Source of the DNA: Haloferula helveola
GTDB taxonomy: Bacteria; Verrucomicrobiota; Verrucomicrobiia; Verrucomicrobiales; Akkermansiaceae
Length of the DNA stretch: 64,000 nt
Assembly (NCBI RefSeq): GCF_037076345.1
Contig: NZ_AP024702.1
Coordinates: 3,968,001 to 4,032,000, forward strand
Reading direction: 5' to 3'
Of this stretch, positions 26,416 through 36,314 are shown in pieces. Both the position numbers and the translations under genes were made by a program. The notes beneath the pieces were generated by a model. That model was not told the origin of the DNA, did no database searches, and saw only the letters and a list, made by a program, of their open reading frames with translations. The stretch's first letter is position 1. The number at the start of each line of letters is the position of its first letter.

Positions 26416-28074
26416 ATGACCCGACCTTCGCTTTTCCGCCCTGGCCGCTGGCTCGTTTCGCTGCTCGCCTTCATCACTCTCCAGCTGCCGCTCCTCGCTC
26501 AGGAAACGGCGGGAAAGACCCTCGACCAGAAGATCGACGAGGCCTTCAAGTGGGCGACCGGTTGGTTCGTGAACAGCATCTTCTCGAGTATCGAGATCGC
26601 CGGCTACGACGTCCTCTGGGTCATCCTCTGGCTCGCGGCGGCCGGTCTGGTATTCACCGTCGCCTTCAAGTTCATCAACATCCGGGCGTTTCCGCTGGCG
26701 GTGCGGACGGTCCGGGGCAAGTACAGCCGCAAAGACGATCCGGGCGACGTCACCCACTTCCAGGCCCTGACGGCGGCCGTTTCCGGAACCGTCGGTCTTG
26801 GGAACATCGCCGGTGTGGCGATCGGGATCAGCATCGCCGGTCCGGGAGTGGCGTTCTGGCTCTTTCTGAGCGGTTTCCTCGGGATGGCCACCAAGTTCGC
26901 CGAGTGCACGCTCGGGGTGAAATACCGGGAGATTGATGAGAAGGGGCAGATCCACGGCGGCGGTATGCAGTACCTCCGGAAAGGATTCGCGGAAAAGGGG
27001 CTGGCCCCGGTAGGCGTGATTCTCGCGATCTTGTTCGCGATCTTCTGCGTGTTCGCATCCTTCGGTGGCGGCAACGTTTTCCAGATCAACCAGGCGACCG
27101 CCCAGTTGATCAACGTGACCGGCGGGGAGCAAAGTTACTTCTCGGACAAGCAGTGGCTCTTCGGACTCATCGTGGCGATCGCCACGGCGCTGGTGATCAT
27201 CGGCGGCATCCGCAGCATCGCCCGGGTGACCTCGAAGCTCGTGCCCATGATGTGCGCGGTCTACGTGGTCAGCGCGCTGATCGTCCTGATCGTGAATGCC
27301 GGCCACATCCCCGAGGCGATCAACGAGATCGTCCGCGAGGCCTTCAAGCCGCGGGCGGCGGTCACCGGTGGCGTTCTGGCGGCCTTCATCTGGGGCATGC
27401 GGCGGGCGACTTTCTCGAACGAGGCCGGCATCGGTTCGGCACCGATCGCGCACTCGGCGGCGAAGACGCGGATGCCGGCTTCCGAAGGCGTGGTCGCCCT
27501 GCTCGAGCCGTTCATCGACACGGTGATCGTCTGCTCGATGACCTCGCTGGTGCTCGTGACGACGATGTATTTCGACGGCGATGCCGGAACCTTCGCCGTC
27601 AATGGCAATACCTACGAACTGGGTGCGGCCAGCAACAACAGCACCGCGTTCGGCATCGGGATCACCTCGAACGCCTTCGAAACGGTCCATTCGGGCTTCA
27701 AGTATGTTCTCTTCGCCTGCGTCCTGCTCTTCGCGTTCTCAACCCTGATCACGTGGAGCTACTACGGCCTGCAGGCGTGGCGCTTCCTGTTCGGCAAGTT
27801 CGGCAAGCTGCCGGGCGTGGATCTGAGCTACAAGCTGATCTTCTGCCTGATCATCATCGCGGGTTCCTCCGCCTCGATGGGGAGCGCGGTCGACTTCTCG
27901 GATGCCTCGCTGTTCGCCATGAGTATCCCGAACCTGATCGGTGTCTATTTCCTGATGCCGGTCGTGGCGCGGGAGCTCAACAAGTTCATCGACTTCACCC
28001 GCAAGGTCGACGACGGCGAAACCGTCCACGAAGCGGCCGATCAGGTCGAGGCAGCGGAGCGGAGCCGCCATTGA
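26416..28074 (+). CDS. Sodium:alanine (AGCS family) symporter
   Basis: 552 residues from the ATG at 26416; a longer frame from 26359 is less likely. About ten hydrophobic segments are visible. The AGCS signature is clear: SGTVGLGNIAGVAIGISIAGPG (about 120-145) with the following LGMATKFAECTLG helix. The family imports alanine or glycine with Na+. An unusual N-terminal addition ends in LLAQE, resembling a signal peptide, before the first conserved helix, and there is an extracellular insert (DGDAGTFAVNGNTYELGA) around residue 390. Single gene between an exported protein and a helicase; no amino-acid metabolism neighbours. Confidence 0.92.
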   Translation: MTRPSLFRPGRWLVSLLAFITLQLPLLAQETAGKTLDQKIDEAFKWATGWFVNSIFSSIEIAGYDVLWVILWLAAAGLVFTVAFKFINIRAFPLAVRTVRGKYSRKDDPGDVTHFQALTAAVSGTVGLGNIAGVAIGISIAGPGVAFWLFLSGFLGMATKFAECTLGVKYREIDEKGQIHGGGMQYLRKGFAEKGLAPVGVILAILFAIFCVFASFGGGNVFQINQATAQLINVTGGEQSYFSDKQWLFGLIVAIATALVIIGGIRSIARVTSKLVPMMCAVYVVSALIVLIVNAGHIPEAINEIVREAFKPRAAVTGGVLAAFIWGMRRATFSNEAGIGSAPIAHSAAKTRMPASEGVVALLEPFIDTVIVCSMTSLVLVTTMYFDGDAGTFAVNGNTYELGAASNNSTAFGIGITSNAFETVHSGFKYVLFACVLLFAFSTLITWSYYGLQAWRFLFGKFGKLPGVDLSYKLIFCLIIIAGSSASMGSAVDFSDASLFAMSIPNLIGVYFLMPVVARELNKFIDFTRKVDDGETVHEAADQVEAAERSRH

Positions 28075-28105
28075 TCGCGGCCCGCGACCGTCTATTGTTG
28101 TCCGC

Positions 28106-30172
28106 ATGGCCCGCGACTACACGCTGCATCGGAAGGCGAGGGCACCGCAGTCGGGGATCGACTACCGGGCCGAGCTGAACGAGGAGCAATTCTCGGCGGT
28201 GACCTCACCTCCGGGGCCGGCCTTGGTGATCGCCGGCGCCGGGTCGGGGAAGACGCGCACGCTGACCTACCGCGTGGCGTGGTTGCTCGATCAGGGTGTC
28301 GATGCCCGCCATATCCTGCTGCTTACCTTCACCAACAAGGCGGCTCGGGAAATGAGCGAGCGGGTGCGCCAGCTCGTGCCGCACGACGTTTCCGCCCTGT
28401 GGGGCGGAACCTTCCACTCGATCGGAAACCGGATCCTTCGCCGCCATGCCGAGGACTTGGGCCTCACCCCGGCATTTTCGATTCTCGACCGCGACGACCA
28501 GAAATCTCTGCTGAGTTCGGTGGTCGGCTCGATGGACATTGACACCAAGGTCCGGCGTTTCCCGAAGTCGGAGGTGCTGGCGACCATGTTCAGTCTGGTC
28601 GAGAACACCGGGGTCGAACTCAAGGACCTGATCGAGGCGCGCTATCCGTATTTCGAGGACTGGCAGAAGGAAATCGGTGAGGTTCACAAGCGCTACACGA
28701 AGCGCAAGCTCGAGACCAACTCGGTCGACTTCGACGACCTGCTGGTTCTGACACTGCGCCTGCTCAAGGAGCAACCTGATCTGCTGGCGCTCTACCGGAA
28801 GCGGTTCAGGCACATTCTGGTCGACGAGTATCAGGATACGAACTCGGTGCAGTGCGAGCTGATCGACCTGCTTTCGGCTGACGGCGGCTCGGTGATGGCG
28901 GTCGGCGACGACGCCCAGTCGATCTACTCGTGGCGTGGCGCCGACATGGAGAACATCCTGAGTTTTCCCGAGCGCTACCCGGGTTGCCGGGTATTCAAGA
29001 TCGAGACGAACTACCGCAGCGTGCCCGAAATCCTCGATCTCTCGAATGCCGCGATCCGGGCGAACCGGTCGCGTTTTGAGAAAGACCTCCGGTCGGCCAG
29101 GGACCAGCTCGGAGTGAAGCCGGCGCTGGTGCCGCTGGAGGATCCCAGCGTGCAAGCGCGTTTCGTTGCCCAACGCCTGCTCGAGCTTCGGGATGAGGGT
29201 GTGCCGCTGGAGGAAATGGCGGTGATCTACCGGGCGCATTTCCAGTCGCTGGAACTGCAGATGGAGCTTACCTCGGCCGGGATTCCCTTCGCAATCACCA
29301 GCGGTCTCCGGTTCTTCGAACAGGCCCACATCAAGGACGTCGCGGCCTTCCTGCGCTTCGCCACCAACCGGCGGGACGAGACGAGCTTCAAGCGGATCGC
29401 GCTGCTGCTGCCGGGAATCGGGGCGAAGGGAGCGGACAAGCTGTGGTCGGCGTGGCTGGCCACCGGATGGGCGGCCAAGGACGAGCCGCCCGGGTGGTCG
29501 GAGGTCCTTGGCGGTCTGAAGGGCGTGCCGAAGAAGGCGGCGAAGCACTGGGAGCAGCTCGGCTACATTTTCGACGAGATGACGCCCGGCGGGGAGTTCG
29601 CCAAGCCGTCCGACATGGTCTACAGCGTCCTCGAGGGGATGTACGACGACCACTTGCGGGCGAGCTACGACAACTACGAGAACCGCCGTAGTGACATCGA
29701 ACAGCTGATGAGCTACGGCATGGGATTCGATGACGTGCTCGAGTTCCTGTCCCAGCTTTCGCTGCTCGGGTCGGCCGACGGAGAACCGACCGGCGACAAG
29801 TCGGAACTCGACGCGGAGAAAGTCACGCTTTCCTCGATCCACCAGGCCAAGGGGCTTGAGTGGAAGGCGGTGTTCGTGATCTGGCTCGCCGAGGGCCAGT
29901 TCCCCAACGGTCGGGTCATCGAGGCCGATGACGAGGACATGATGGAGGAGGAGCGACGGCTGTTCTACGTCGCCGTCACCCGGGCCAAGGACGAGCTCTA
30001 TCTCAGCTATCCGCTGATCAATCCGAAGAGCTACACCGGCGATGTCATCCAGCGCCCGTCTCGCTTCCTCGACGACTTTCCGAAGGAGATGGTCGAGGAA
30101 TGGCGGGTCGGCTCCTCATGGGAAGAGCCGGACTGGGATGAGAGGGACGACGAGGTCGACGAACCTTTCTGA
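28106..30172 (+). CDS. UvrD/Rep/PcrA-family ATP-dependent DNA helicase
   Basis: 688 residues with all superfamily-1A helicase motifs. These are Q-motif LNEEQFSAV, Walker A AGAGSGKT, motif Ia TFTNKAAREM, motif II DEYQDTN, motif III GDDAQSIYSWRGA, motif IV NYRS, motif V HQAKGLEWKAVFV and motif VI VAVTRAKDEL. UvrD/PcrA/Rep enzymes unwind DNA 3'-5' in repair and fork restart. It is somewhat shorter than E. coli UvrD (720 aa) and lacks an obvious C-terminal RNA-polymerase-binding tail. It starts 31 bp after the symporter stop and converges on the lipoprotein gene (8 bp gap). I do not assign uvrD, pcrA or rep specifically. Confidence 0.93.
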   Translation: MARDYTLHRKARAPQSGIDYRAELNEEQFSAVTSPPGPALVIAGAGSGKTRTLTYRVAWLLDQGVDARHILLLTFTNKAAREMSERVRQLVPHDVSALWGGTFHSIGNRILRRHAEDLGLTPAFSILDRDDQKSLLSSVVGSMDIDTKVRRFPKSEVLATMFSLVENTGVELKDLIEARYPYFEDWQKEIGEVHKRYTKRKLETNSVDFDDLLVLTLRLLKEQPDLLALYRKRFRHILVDEYQDTNSVQCELIDLLSADGGSVMAVGDDAQSIYSWRGADMENILSFPERYPGCRVFKIETNYRSVPEILDLSNAAIRANRSRFEKDLRSARDQLGVKPALVPLEDPSVQARFVAQRLLELRDEGVPLEEMAVIYRAHFQSLELQMELTSAGIPFAITSGLRFFEQAHIKDVAAFLRFATNRRDETSFKRIALLLPGIGAKGADKLWSAWLATGWAAKDEPPGWSEVLGGLKGVPKKAAKHWEQLGYIFDEMTPGGEFAKPSDMVYSVLEGMYDDHLRASYDNYENRRSDIEQLMSYGMGFDDVLEFLSQLSLLGSADGEPTGDKSELDAEKVTLSSIHQAKGLEWKAVFVIWLAEGQFPNGRVIEADDEDMMEEERRLFYVAVTRAKDELYLSYPLINPKSYTGDVIQRPSRFLDDFPKEMVEEWRVGSSWEEPDWDERDDEVDEPF

Positions 30173-30180
30173 TAAGATGG

Positions 30181-30720
30181 TCAGCCGAAGAAGTCGGCCA
30201 GAGCCTCGTTGACCGCCGCCTGGATTCGGGCCGAACGGGTGCTGTTCGAGGCGCCGCGAACCACGTCGCCGGTCGCGATGCCGCGGTAGATGTGCTCGCT
30301 GGTTCGGGCGTCGATCACGTCGACCACGATTCCCGCGCGCTCGAAGTAGTCCGGGCGCTTGCCCTCGACCGTGCCGAGGACGTGGGCGCGGTCGGTGATC
30401 GATTCGGCACCGCGGCCGTAGCCGAAGTAGTCGTCATACTGGGCGGTCATTCCCGGTTCCTGATAAATCACCAGGTAGGCGACGATCAGGTCGGAGCTGC
30501 CGTCGCTGAACCTCATGCCCTTCGAGCGGAAGGTGCCGGCGATCGAATTCTGGATCATCCCGTGAACCGCCTGCTCGGTGGCGGACCCGTTGGATGCTTT
30601 CGGGTCTTTGGCCACGAGACGTGCCGAGGTGTAGCCCTGGCTCGTGCCCTTCGGCATGTCGATGGATGCACAGGAGGCGAAGACCAGAACGGGCAGCAGG
30701 GTGAGGATGGATTTGAGCAT
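30181..30720 (-). CDS. Lipoprotein, DUF4136-like
   Basis: 179 residues from the ATG at 30720. The N-terminus has a lipobox (LVFASC) with the lipidated Cys at about residue 17. The body reads ARLVAKDPKASNG..., EQAVHGMIQNSIAGTFRSKGMRF, DLIVAYLVIYQEP, then VVDVIDARTSEHIYRGIATGDV, the strand order of DUF4136-type lipoproteins (helical EQAV...GF/RF, then DLxVxYxv). Function of the family is unknown; location is an envelope membrane. Located 55 bp downstream of the CstA-type gene on the same strand. Confidence 0.8.
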   Translation of the reverse strand: MLKSILTLLPVLVFASCASIDMPKGTSQGYTSARLVAKDPKASNGSATEQAVHGMIQNSIAGTFRSKGMRFSDGSSDLIVAYLVIYQEPGMTAQYDDYFGYGRGAESITDRAHVLGTVEGKRPDYFERAGIVVDVIDARTSEHIYRGIATGDVVRGASNSTRSARIQAAVNEALADFFG

Positions 30721-30775
30721 GCCACGGACTACCAAGCGTGCCGGGTCGGGGCAATGATGGAGCGCGCCGACTGGC

Positions 30776-32602
30776 TCAGTCGTGGGCGAGGGCGGACGAT
30801 TCCAGCATGCCTTTCGCCTTCGGCCATGCCGCGGCGGCCTCGGCGACGATCCAGCCCTCGAGGACCAGCGTGGCGATACCGAAGAAGCCGAGCAGGTAGT
30901 TGGGCTTCTCGCCGGTGATCCATGAACCGGGTCCGGCGAAGAACAGTTGGGTGATCATCGCGGCGGCCGGAAGCACCAGCATGAAGACCGCAGGAATGGC
31001 GACGAACCAGATCGGGATATTGCGTCGCCACATCCAGAACAGGATCACGAGGAAGGCGAGCCCTCCGAGCAGCTGGTTGGTGGCGCCGAAAAGCGGCCAC
31101 AGGATCATCCCGCCTTTGCCGAGTTCGCCCAACTCCCACGGTTTCCCCGGGGCGGGCAGGGCGGCGATGGCGCCGGCGATGATCACCGCGAAAATCGTGG
31201 CGGCGTGCTTGTTGGTCAGCGGCTTGATGCGAACGGCGGCCGCGAGTTCCTGGGTGACGTAGCGTTGCAGGCGGCAGGCCGAGTCGAGGGTGGTGGCGGC
31301 GAAGGACGCGACGAACACGCCCATCAGCGCGACGGCGAATTCCGGCTTGAGATGAAGCGCCTTGAGGAAGTTGGCGCTGCCGTCGACGAACGCCCCGACT
31401 TTGGCGGCCAGTCCGCCCGCCGATTGCCAGCTGGCATAGCGTGCCTGGTAGGCGGCTTCGCCGACAAGAGTGTTGCCGGTGGCCTTGCCGTCGACCATTT
31501 CCGGAATGCCGAGGCCGAGGCCGGCAACGCAGGCGAGGATGACCAGCACCGCGAGGAAGCCTTCGGTAAGCATCGAGCCGTAGCCGACCATCTGGGCGTC
31601 GCTCTCGGACTTCAGTTGTTTGGATGAGGTGCCGGAGGAGACGAGGCAGTGGAATCCGGAGATCGCGCCGCAGGCGATGGTGATGAACAGGAAGGGAAAC
31701 AGATAGGGCGCCCCGGCGGGGGCGTTGTCGCCGGCCCTGATCGGCTCCGCGACGATCTCCAGCGCCTGTTTGTCAGGTCCGAATCCGAAGAGGCCCGCGA
31801 CGACCAAACCGAGCACCACCATGCCGAGGGCGGACAGGAGTTGGAGCGAGTTGATGTAATCGCGCGGTTGCAGGAGCACCCACACCGGCAGCACCGAGGC
31901 GATGTAGGAGTAGATCAACAGGATCGCGACCCAGCCGATGATCGGCAGCCCGGCGAGAGCGGTGTTGAAGGCATGGAGGAATCCCCAGTCGCCGAACCAT
32001 ACGGTGACGTACATCAGTCCGAGGGCGAGGATCGACGGCAGCATCAGGGAGATGCCTTTGCGGTGGAGCCACAGGCCGATCACGACCGCGATCGGGATCT
32101 GGATCAGACAGGGGAAGATCGAGGCCGGGAACATCCGGAACACCGCGGCGATCACCAGCCCGAAGATCGCCAGCACGATGGTCAGGGCGAGGAAGAGGAT
32201 GGAGAGGAAGAGGATGCGGGCGCGGGGCGCGAGCACGCGGCCCGAGATGTCGCCCACCGTCTGGCCGCGGTTGCGCATGGAGACCACCAGCGAGCCGAAG
32301 TCATGAACCGCTCCGATAAAGATCGAGCCGAACAGCACCCAGAGCAGCGCCGGCACCCATCCCCAGATCACCGCGAGGGCGGGGCCGACGATCGGGCCGG
32401 TGCCGGCGATGGACGTGAAGTGGTGGCCGAATACGACGCCCTTGGAGGTCGGCACGTAGTCATTGCCGTCTTCCAGTTCGATCGACGGCGGGACGCGGTC
32501 GGGATCGAGACGGAAAATCTTCCGGGCCAGCCAGCGGCCGTAGGTGTGGTAGGCGACGAGGTAGAGAACCAGCGAGCCGAGCGCGATAAGGAGCGTAAGC
32601 AT
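30776..32602 (-). CDS. CstA-type carbon starvation protein (peptide/pyruvate transporter)
   Basis: 608 residues, about 16 hydrophobic segments. The CstA signature is strong near the N-terminus: FGHHFTSIAGTGPIVGPALAVIWGWVPALLWVLFGSIFIGAVHDF (starts about residue 58), followed by VSMRNRGQTVGDI. Further conserved pieces are the FHCLVSSGTSSKQL loop and the C-terminal LWPLFGATNQLLGGLAFLV. CstA family members take up peptides and pyruvate during carbon starvation. No BtsS/YpdA-type sensor kinase is nearby. The downstream lipoprotein gene may be co-transcribed. Confidence 0.9.
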   Translation of the reverse strand: MLTLLIALGSLVLYLVAYHTYGRWLARKIFRLDPDRVPPSIELEDGNDYVPTSKGVVFGHHFTSIAGTGPIVGPALAVIWGWVPALLWVLFGSIFIGAVHDFGSLVVSMRNRGQTVGDISGRVLAPRARILFLSILFLALTIVLAIFGLVIAAVFRMFPASIFPCLIQIPIAVVIGLWLHRKGISLMLPSILALGLMYVTVWFGDWGFLHAFNTALAGLPIIGWVAILLIYSYIASVLPVWVLLQPRDYINSLQLLSALGMVVLGLVVAGLFGFGPDKQALEIVAEPIRAGDNAPAGAPYLFPFLFITIACGAISGFHCLVSSGTSSKQLKSESDAQMVGYGSMLTEGFLAVLVILACVAGLGLGIPEMVDGKATGNTLVGEAAYQARYASWQSAGGLAAKVGAFVDGSANFLKALHLKPEFAVALMGVFVASFAATTLDSACRLQRYVTQELAAAVRIKPLTNKHAATIFAVIIAGAIAALPAPGKPWELGELGKGGMILWPLFGATNQLLGGLAFLVILFWMWRRNIPIWFVAIPAVFMLVLPAAAMITQLFFAGPGSWITGEKPNYLLGFFGIATLVLEGWIVAEAAAAWPKAKGMLESSALAHD

Positions 32603-32660
32603 GGGTTTCCCTACAAGTGTCGCGACCGGGCGCGGCTGTCACGCCCGGATGTGACACCGG

Positions 32661-34452
32661 TCAGGCGTCGGCGCGGGCGCCCATGCCGGTCTCCTCGGAA
32701 CGCTCGGCGGCCTGGATGATGTTGAGCGCGTGGTTGCCGACCGCCTCGAGATGGTTGTTGATCTCGGTGTAGAGCATCTCGGTCGGCACATCCGCCCCGG
32801 ACTGCATCCGCCGGACCGCGCCCTTGTTGTGCTGCTTGCGAAGCCGGTCGATCCGGTCCTCAAGCTGGTTGGCGTTGTCGAACATCTCGCCGGTGATTCC
32901 CGACAGGGAGTTGGAGCACATGTCGGGAATCGCGCGGACCTGGGTGCAGATCGCGTTCAGTTCCCGGTGCTGGTCTTCGGTGAAGTCGCGCCCTTTCTCG
33001 TACTTCCGCTGGACGATCTTCACCAGCCTGTAGATCCGGTCGGTGGCTTCCTCGTGCTCCGAGACGACGCGGAGCATCGATGTGATGCGCCCGGCATTGC
33101 CCGGGCCGATCTCGTGAGACGAACACTGGATCAGGTAGGAGGTGATGTCGTGCAGCATCTCGTCGCACTCGTCCTCCATCTCCTTGAGGGCCGCCACCTC
33201 CGTGGACAGGTCCACGCCCGGTTGGTTGAGCACGTGGACGAAGCCGTCGAACATCCGGGAGGTCAGGTCGTTCATCCGCCGCGTGGCGGTCTCCGCCTCG
33301 GCCACGTTCAGTTCGCCGAGGTCGACCAGTCCTTGCGAGATGTACTGGAGCCGGTTCTCGCCGGCGGTCGGGGTTTTCTCGCGCACCCACCATTCCACGA
33401 GCCGGGCGATCTGGGGGACAAAGGCCACAAGCAGGCAGATGTTCGCCAGATTGAAGGCGGAATGGAAAATCGCGGTCGCGAAGGCGATCTCCGACTTCTG
33501 GAAGTCGGACTTGGCGGAGCGCATGCCTTCAGGAAGCGCCTCGGCGACATTCCAGGCGATGGCGGTGAACGGGACGAACACGATCAGCATCCAGATCACG
33601 CCGATCACGTTGAAGGTGAAGTGTGCCCGCGCCGCCCGTTTGGCGTGGACGTTGGCGCCGAGGGATGCCAGCCATGCGGTGACCGTGGTGCCGATGTTTT
33701 CACCAAGAACGATGGCCGCCGAGTTGCGGAACACGAGGAGCGGATCGGAGACGTCGCCAAGCCAGCCGTTGAGGGCGCAGGTGATGGTGATCGCCATCGC
33801 CGCCGACGACGACTGGACCAGCAGGGTCAGGATGATGCCGCCGACCAGATACAACAGGGTGGAAGCGAAGCCGCGGCCTCCCATCCACGTCACGATGTCG
33901 CGGATCGCCTCCGCGGTTCCGGGGTCTGTCTTGATCAGGTCCTTGAGATCGGGAACCGAGTCCTTAAGCAGCCCGAGTCCGAAGAACACGAGACCGAAGC
34001 CGAGCAGGGGTTCTCCCCAGCTCTTCGCCTTGTCCTTGCCGATAAAGACGAAAGGCAGGCCGATGCCGATCATCGGCAGGGCGATGGCCGAAACGCTGAA
34101 TTTTCCGACGAAAGCGACGATCCAGGCGGTGATGGTGGTGCCGAGATTGGCCCCCCATGATGACCCCGATCGACTGGAGCAGGGTCAACAGGCCTGCATT
34201 GACGAAGGACACGACCAGCACGGTCGTGGCCGAGGACGATTGGACCAGCGAGGTCGTGAAGAAGCCGGTCGCGACGCCGCTGAAGCGGTTGCCGGTGAGT
34301 CCGGAGGGGGCCTGGCGGAGGCGTTTGCCGGCGACCCGCTGGACGGCCTCCGACATGATTTTCATCCCGAAAAGGAAGACTCCGAGGGCTCCAAGCACCT
34401 GGAGGAGACCGAAAACGACGGAGGAAGTGGTGATCGAGGCGAGAAGCGGCAT
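32661..34452 (-). pseudogene. Na+/Pi cotransporter (NptA/PNaS family) with frameshift in a G6 run
   Basis: Two overlapping minus-strand frames together encode a full PNaS transporter of about 596 residues. The first (34452 to about 34150) carries LFGMKIMSEAVQRVAG and the first QSSSATT motif. The second (to 32661) carries the second QSSSAAMAIT and GENIGTT motifs, then a PhoU-like helical C-terminus with a DECDEMLHD segment. The frames switch at a run of six C on the plus strand (34151-34156). Deleting one base restores the canonical GANLGTTITAW motif. As written the gene is interrupted inside the phosphate-binding motif. It is either a sequencing/assembly error or a real inactivating or phase-variable tract. 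The second repeat and PhoU domain are intact. Confidence 0.88.
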
Positions 34453-34515
34453 GGATTTGTGACGAAACCGTCACAATCGGCTCCGGTGGGCGAGCAAAAT
34501 CCGCCACTCCGGGGG

Positions 34516-35007
34516 TCAGTCCGCCAGTTGTCCTCCCAAGGCCTCGAAAACCGGAGCCGGGACATAGCGGCGGACCGTGTCCTGCCAGCCGGTCGGGCCG
34601 ATCAGGGACTTCACCATGCTCGACGAGACTTCGGCGATGTCGCGCGGGGGCATGAGGAAGGTCGTGGTGATCGTCGGGGCGAGGTCGGCGTTGATGTGGC
34701 GCATGACCCGCTCGTACTCGTAGTCATCGGGTCCACGGATGCCTCGGAGGATGAAGGTCGCGTCCTGCTCCTTGGCGTAGTCGACCAGATAGCGGTTGTC
34801 GAAGTGGGCGATCCCCAGCCGTTCGCAGGCGGGGACCGACGCCTTGAGCAGCCGCAGGCGTTCCTCGACCGAGAACGTGTAGCTCTTCGACGGGTTGTTG
34901 CCGATCGCGACGATCAGACGGTCGAACAGTTCGAGCCCGCGCTCGATCATCCACAGGTGACCGTTGGTCGGGGGGTCGAACGAGCCGGCGTAAACCGCGG
35001 TGCGCAT
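34516..35007 (-). CDS. coaD: Phosphopantetheine adenylyltransferase
   Basis: 163 residues, the usual size for CoaD. It has the nucleotidyltransferase HxGH-type motif in [11 protein letters not shown], the substrate loop [12 protein letters not shown], and the C-terminal SSSMVKSL motif (usually SSS-x-V/I-R/K). It makes dephospho-CoA from 4'-phosphopantetheine and ATP, the fourth step of CoA synthesis. Small deviations from typical CoaD (PPTNGH rather than PITNGH) leave the catalytic His residues intact. It is a single gene downstream of its own promoter region, with the Na+/Pi gene beyond it on the same strand. Confidence 0.92.
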   Translation of the reverse strand: MRTAVYAGSFDPPTNGHLWMIERGLELFDRLIVAIGNNPSKSYTFSVEERLRLLKASVPACERLGIAHFDNRYLVDYAKEQDATFILRGIRGPDDYEYERVMRHINADLAPTITTTFLMPPRDIAEVSSSMVKSLIGPTGWQDTVRRYVPAPVFEALGGQLAD

Positions 35008-35103
35008 GGGCGGAGTCTCCGGCTTCGGGTTTCAACATTCAAGAACCATGCCTGTCGGGCTTTTTGACTTGGCGGGAAGGGCGGGTCGGGAAGATTGGCG
35101 GCA

Positions 35104-36204
35104 GTGGATTCGATCACTCAGGCGGCGCTGGGCGCTACGGTTGGCGCTTTGGTCCTCGGTAGGAAACTGGGCCGCCCGGCGATCGGGTGGGGTGCGCTTT
35201 TCGGCACCTTGCCGGACCTCGACGCGCTGGTGACACCGTTTCTCGATACGGCTTGGGACCTTCGGCTGCACCGCGGTTTCACGCATTCGTTGCTGTGTCT
35301 GCTGTTGGTGTCCTTCGGCCTCGCGAAGCCATTGGCGAAGCGATGGAAGAAGCAGAAGGTCACGCCGCAAAGGGCGGGAACGTTCGTGTTTCTCGCATGG
35401 TCGACGCATATCCTCATCGACTGCTTCACCGTCTATGGCACCCAGGTTCTGTGGCCGTTCTCGATGCATCCGGTGTCCTTCGACAACCTGTTCATCATCG
35501 ATCCGCTCTTCACGTTGCCGATGCTGGTGGCGGTTGTGTGGGGGCTATTCATCGACGCCAAGAAGTGGAAAAAGGGCGTCGGAATCAGGATGACCTCCGT
35601 TTGCCTTCTGATCTCAGGCCTCTATGTCGGCCTGAGCTTCTGGGCGAAGCATGCCGTGTCGTCGGCCTTCGAGCGCGATTTGGCCCGGCGGGGGATCGGC
35701 TACGAGCGGCGGATGGAGACGCCCGCGCCGTTTTCGATCCTGCTCTGGCGGGGGGTCGTCGATCGTGGCGACGAGTTCTGGATCGGCTACCGGTCGATCT
35801 TCGACGGAGACGCGCCGGTGAGGTGGACGATTTTCACCGCGAGGAAGGACGCGGGTGAAATCATGGAGTCGCCCACCGTCGGAGCGGTCGAGCGTTTCTC
35901 GAAGGGTTGGATGATCGCTCGGGGAACCAAGGGAGGAGTTTGGTTGATGGATCTCCGGTTCGGCGAGTACCGCGAGTGGGACAAGCGGGGGCTGGAGCTT
36001 CGACCGGGATTTGCCGCGTGGGAGTATCGTCCCGAGAGCCGCGGAGATCCGATGAAGTCGACGGCGGCCGAGCGCGACGAGAAGGCCGAAATGCTGCGCC
36101 GCATGTGGGCACGCATCTGCGGAGATATCGAAGGCTGGGAGGCGAAGCCGCGCCTGATCGGAAACCCTAGCGTCCCGCAGGAGTATCTGGGGACGGTGGA
36201 ATAG
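35104..36204 (+). CDS. Membrane-bound metal-dependent hydrolase, YdjM/DUF457 family
   Basis: 366 residues from a GTG at 35104 (VDSITQAALGATVG, the family's usual start; a TTG at 35095 is possible). The N-terminal domain has the family signature: DSxTQAALGA, LPDLDALV, RGFTHSLL (His in HRGFTHS), and STHILIDCFTVYGTQ, together forming a probable metal site in the membrane. The C-terminal 170 residues are a soluble extension found in many members. The true substrate of this family is not established. It is not obviously in an operon; coaD diverges upstream (96 bp between starts). Confidence 0.85.
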   Translation: MDSITQAALGATVGALVLGRKLGRPAIGWGALFGTLPDLDALVTPFLDTAWDLRLHRGFTHSLLCLLLVSFGLAKPLAKRWKKQKVTPQRAGTFVFLAWSTHILIDCFTVYGTQVLWPFSMHPVSFDNLFIIDPLFTLPMLVAVVWGLFIDAKKWKKGVGIRMTSVCLLISGLYVGLSFWAKHAVSSAFERDLARRGIGYERRMETPAPFSILLWRGVVDRGDEFWIGYRSIFDGDAPVRWTIFTARKDAGEIMESPTVGAVERFSKGWMIARGTKGGVWLMDLRFGEYREWDKRGLELRPGFAAWEYRPESRGDPMKSTAAERDEKAEMLRRMWARICGDIEGWEAKPRLIGNPSVPQEYLGTVE

Positions 36205-36243
36205 TGAGTCTTCCGCTGCGAACGGCCGTGGAAGTTGGATGGC

Positions 36244-36310
36244 GGCTGAGCCCTGACTGCATCGGAGGACCCGGGGGCGCTCAGCCCTACCTTTCCGCTC
36301 AGCCCTGACT
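36244..36310. repeat. Three short direct repeats of GCTSAGCCCT
   Basis: The gap between the 35104-36204 gene and the convergent haem-protein gene carries three copies of GCT(C/G)AGCCCT near 36244, 36279 and 36297. Two of them extend into GACT. The ten-base unit recurs at irregular spacing. It may be an intergenic repeat unit or part of a terminator. Confidence 0.4.
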
Positions 36311-36314
36311 TCCG

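Noticed and set aside
34145-34162. Programmed ribosomal frameshift in the Na+/Pi gene
   Set aside because: The switch would need a +1 shift (or -2), and no stop codon or stimulatory element is evident at the site; an extra base is the simpler explanation.
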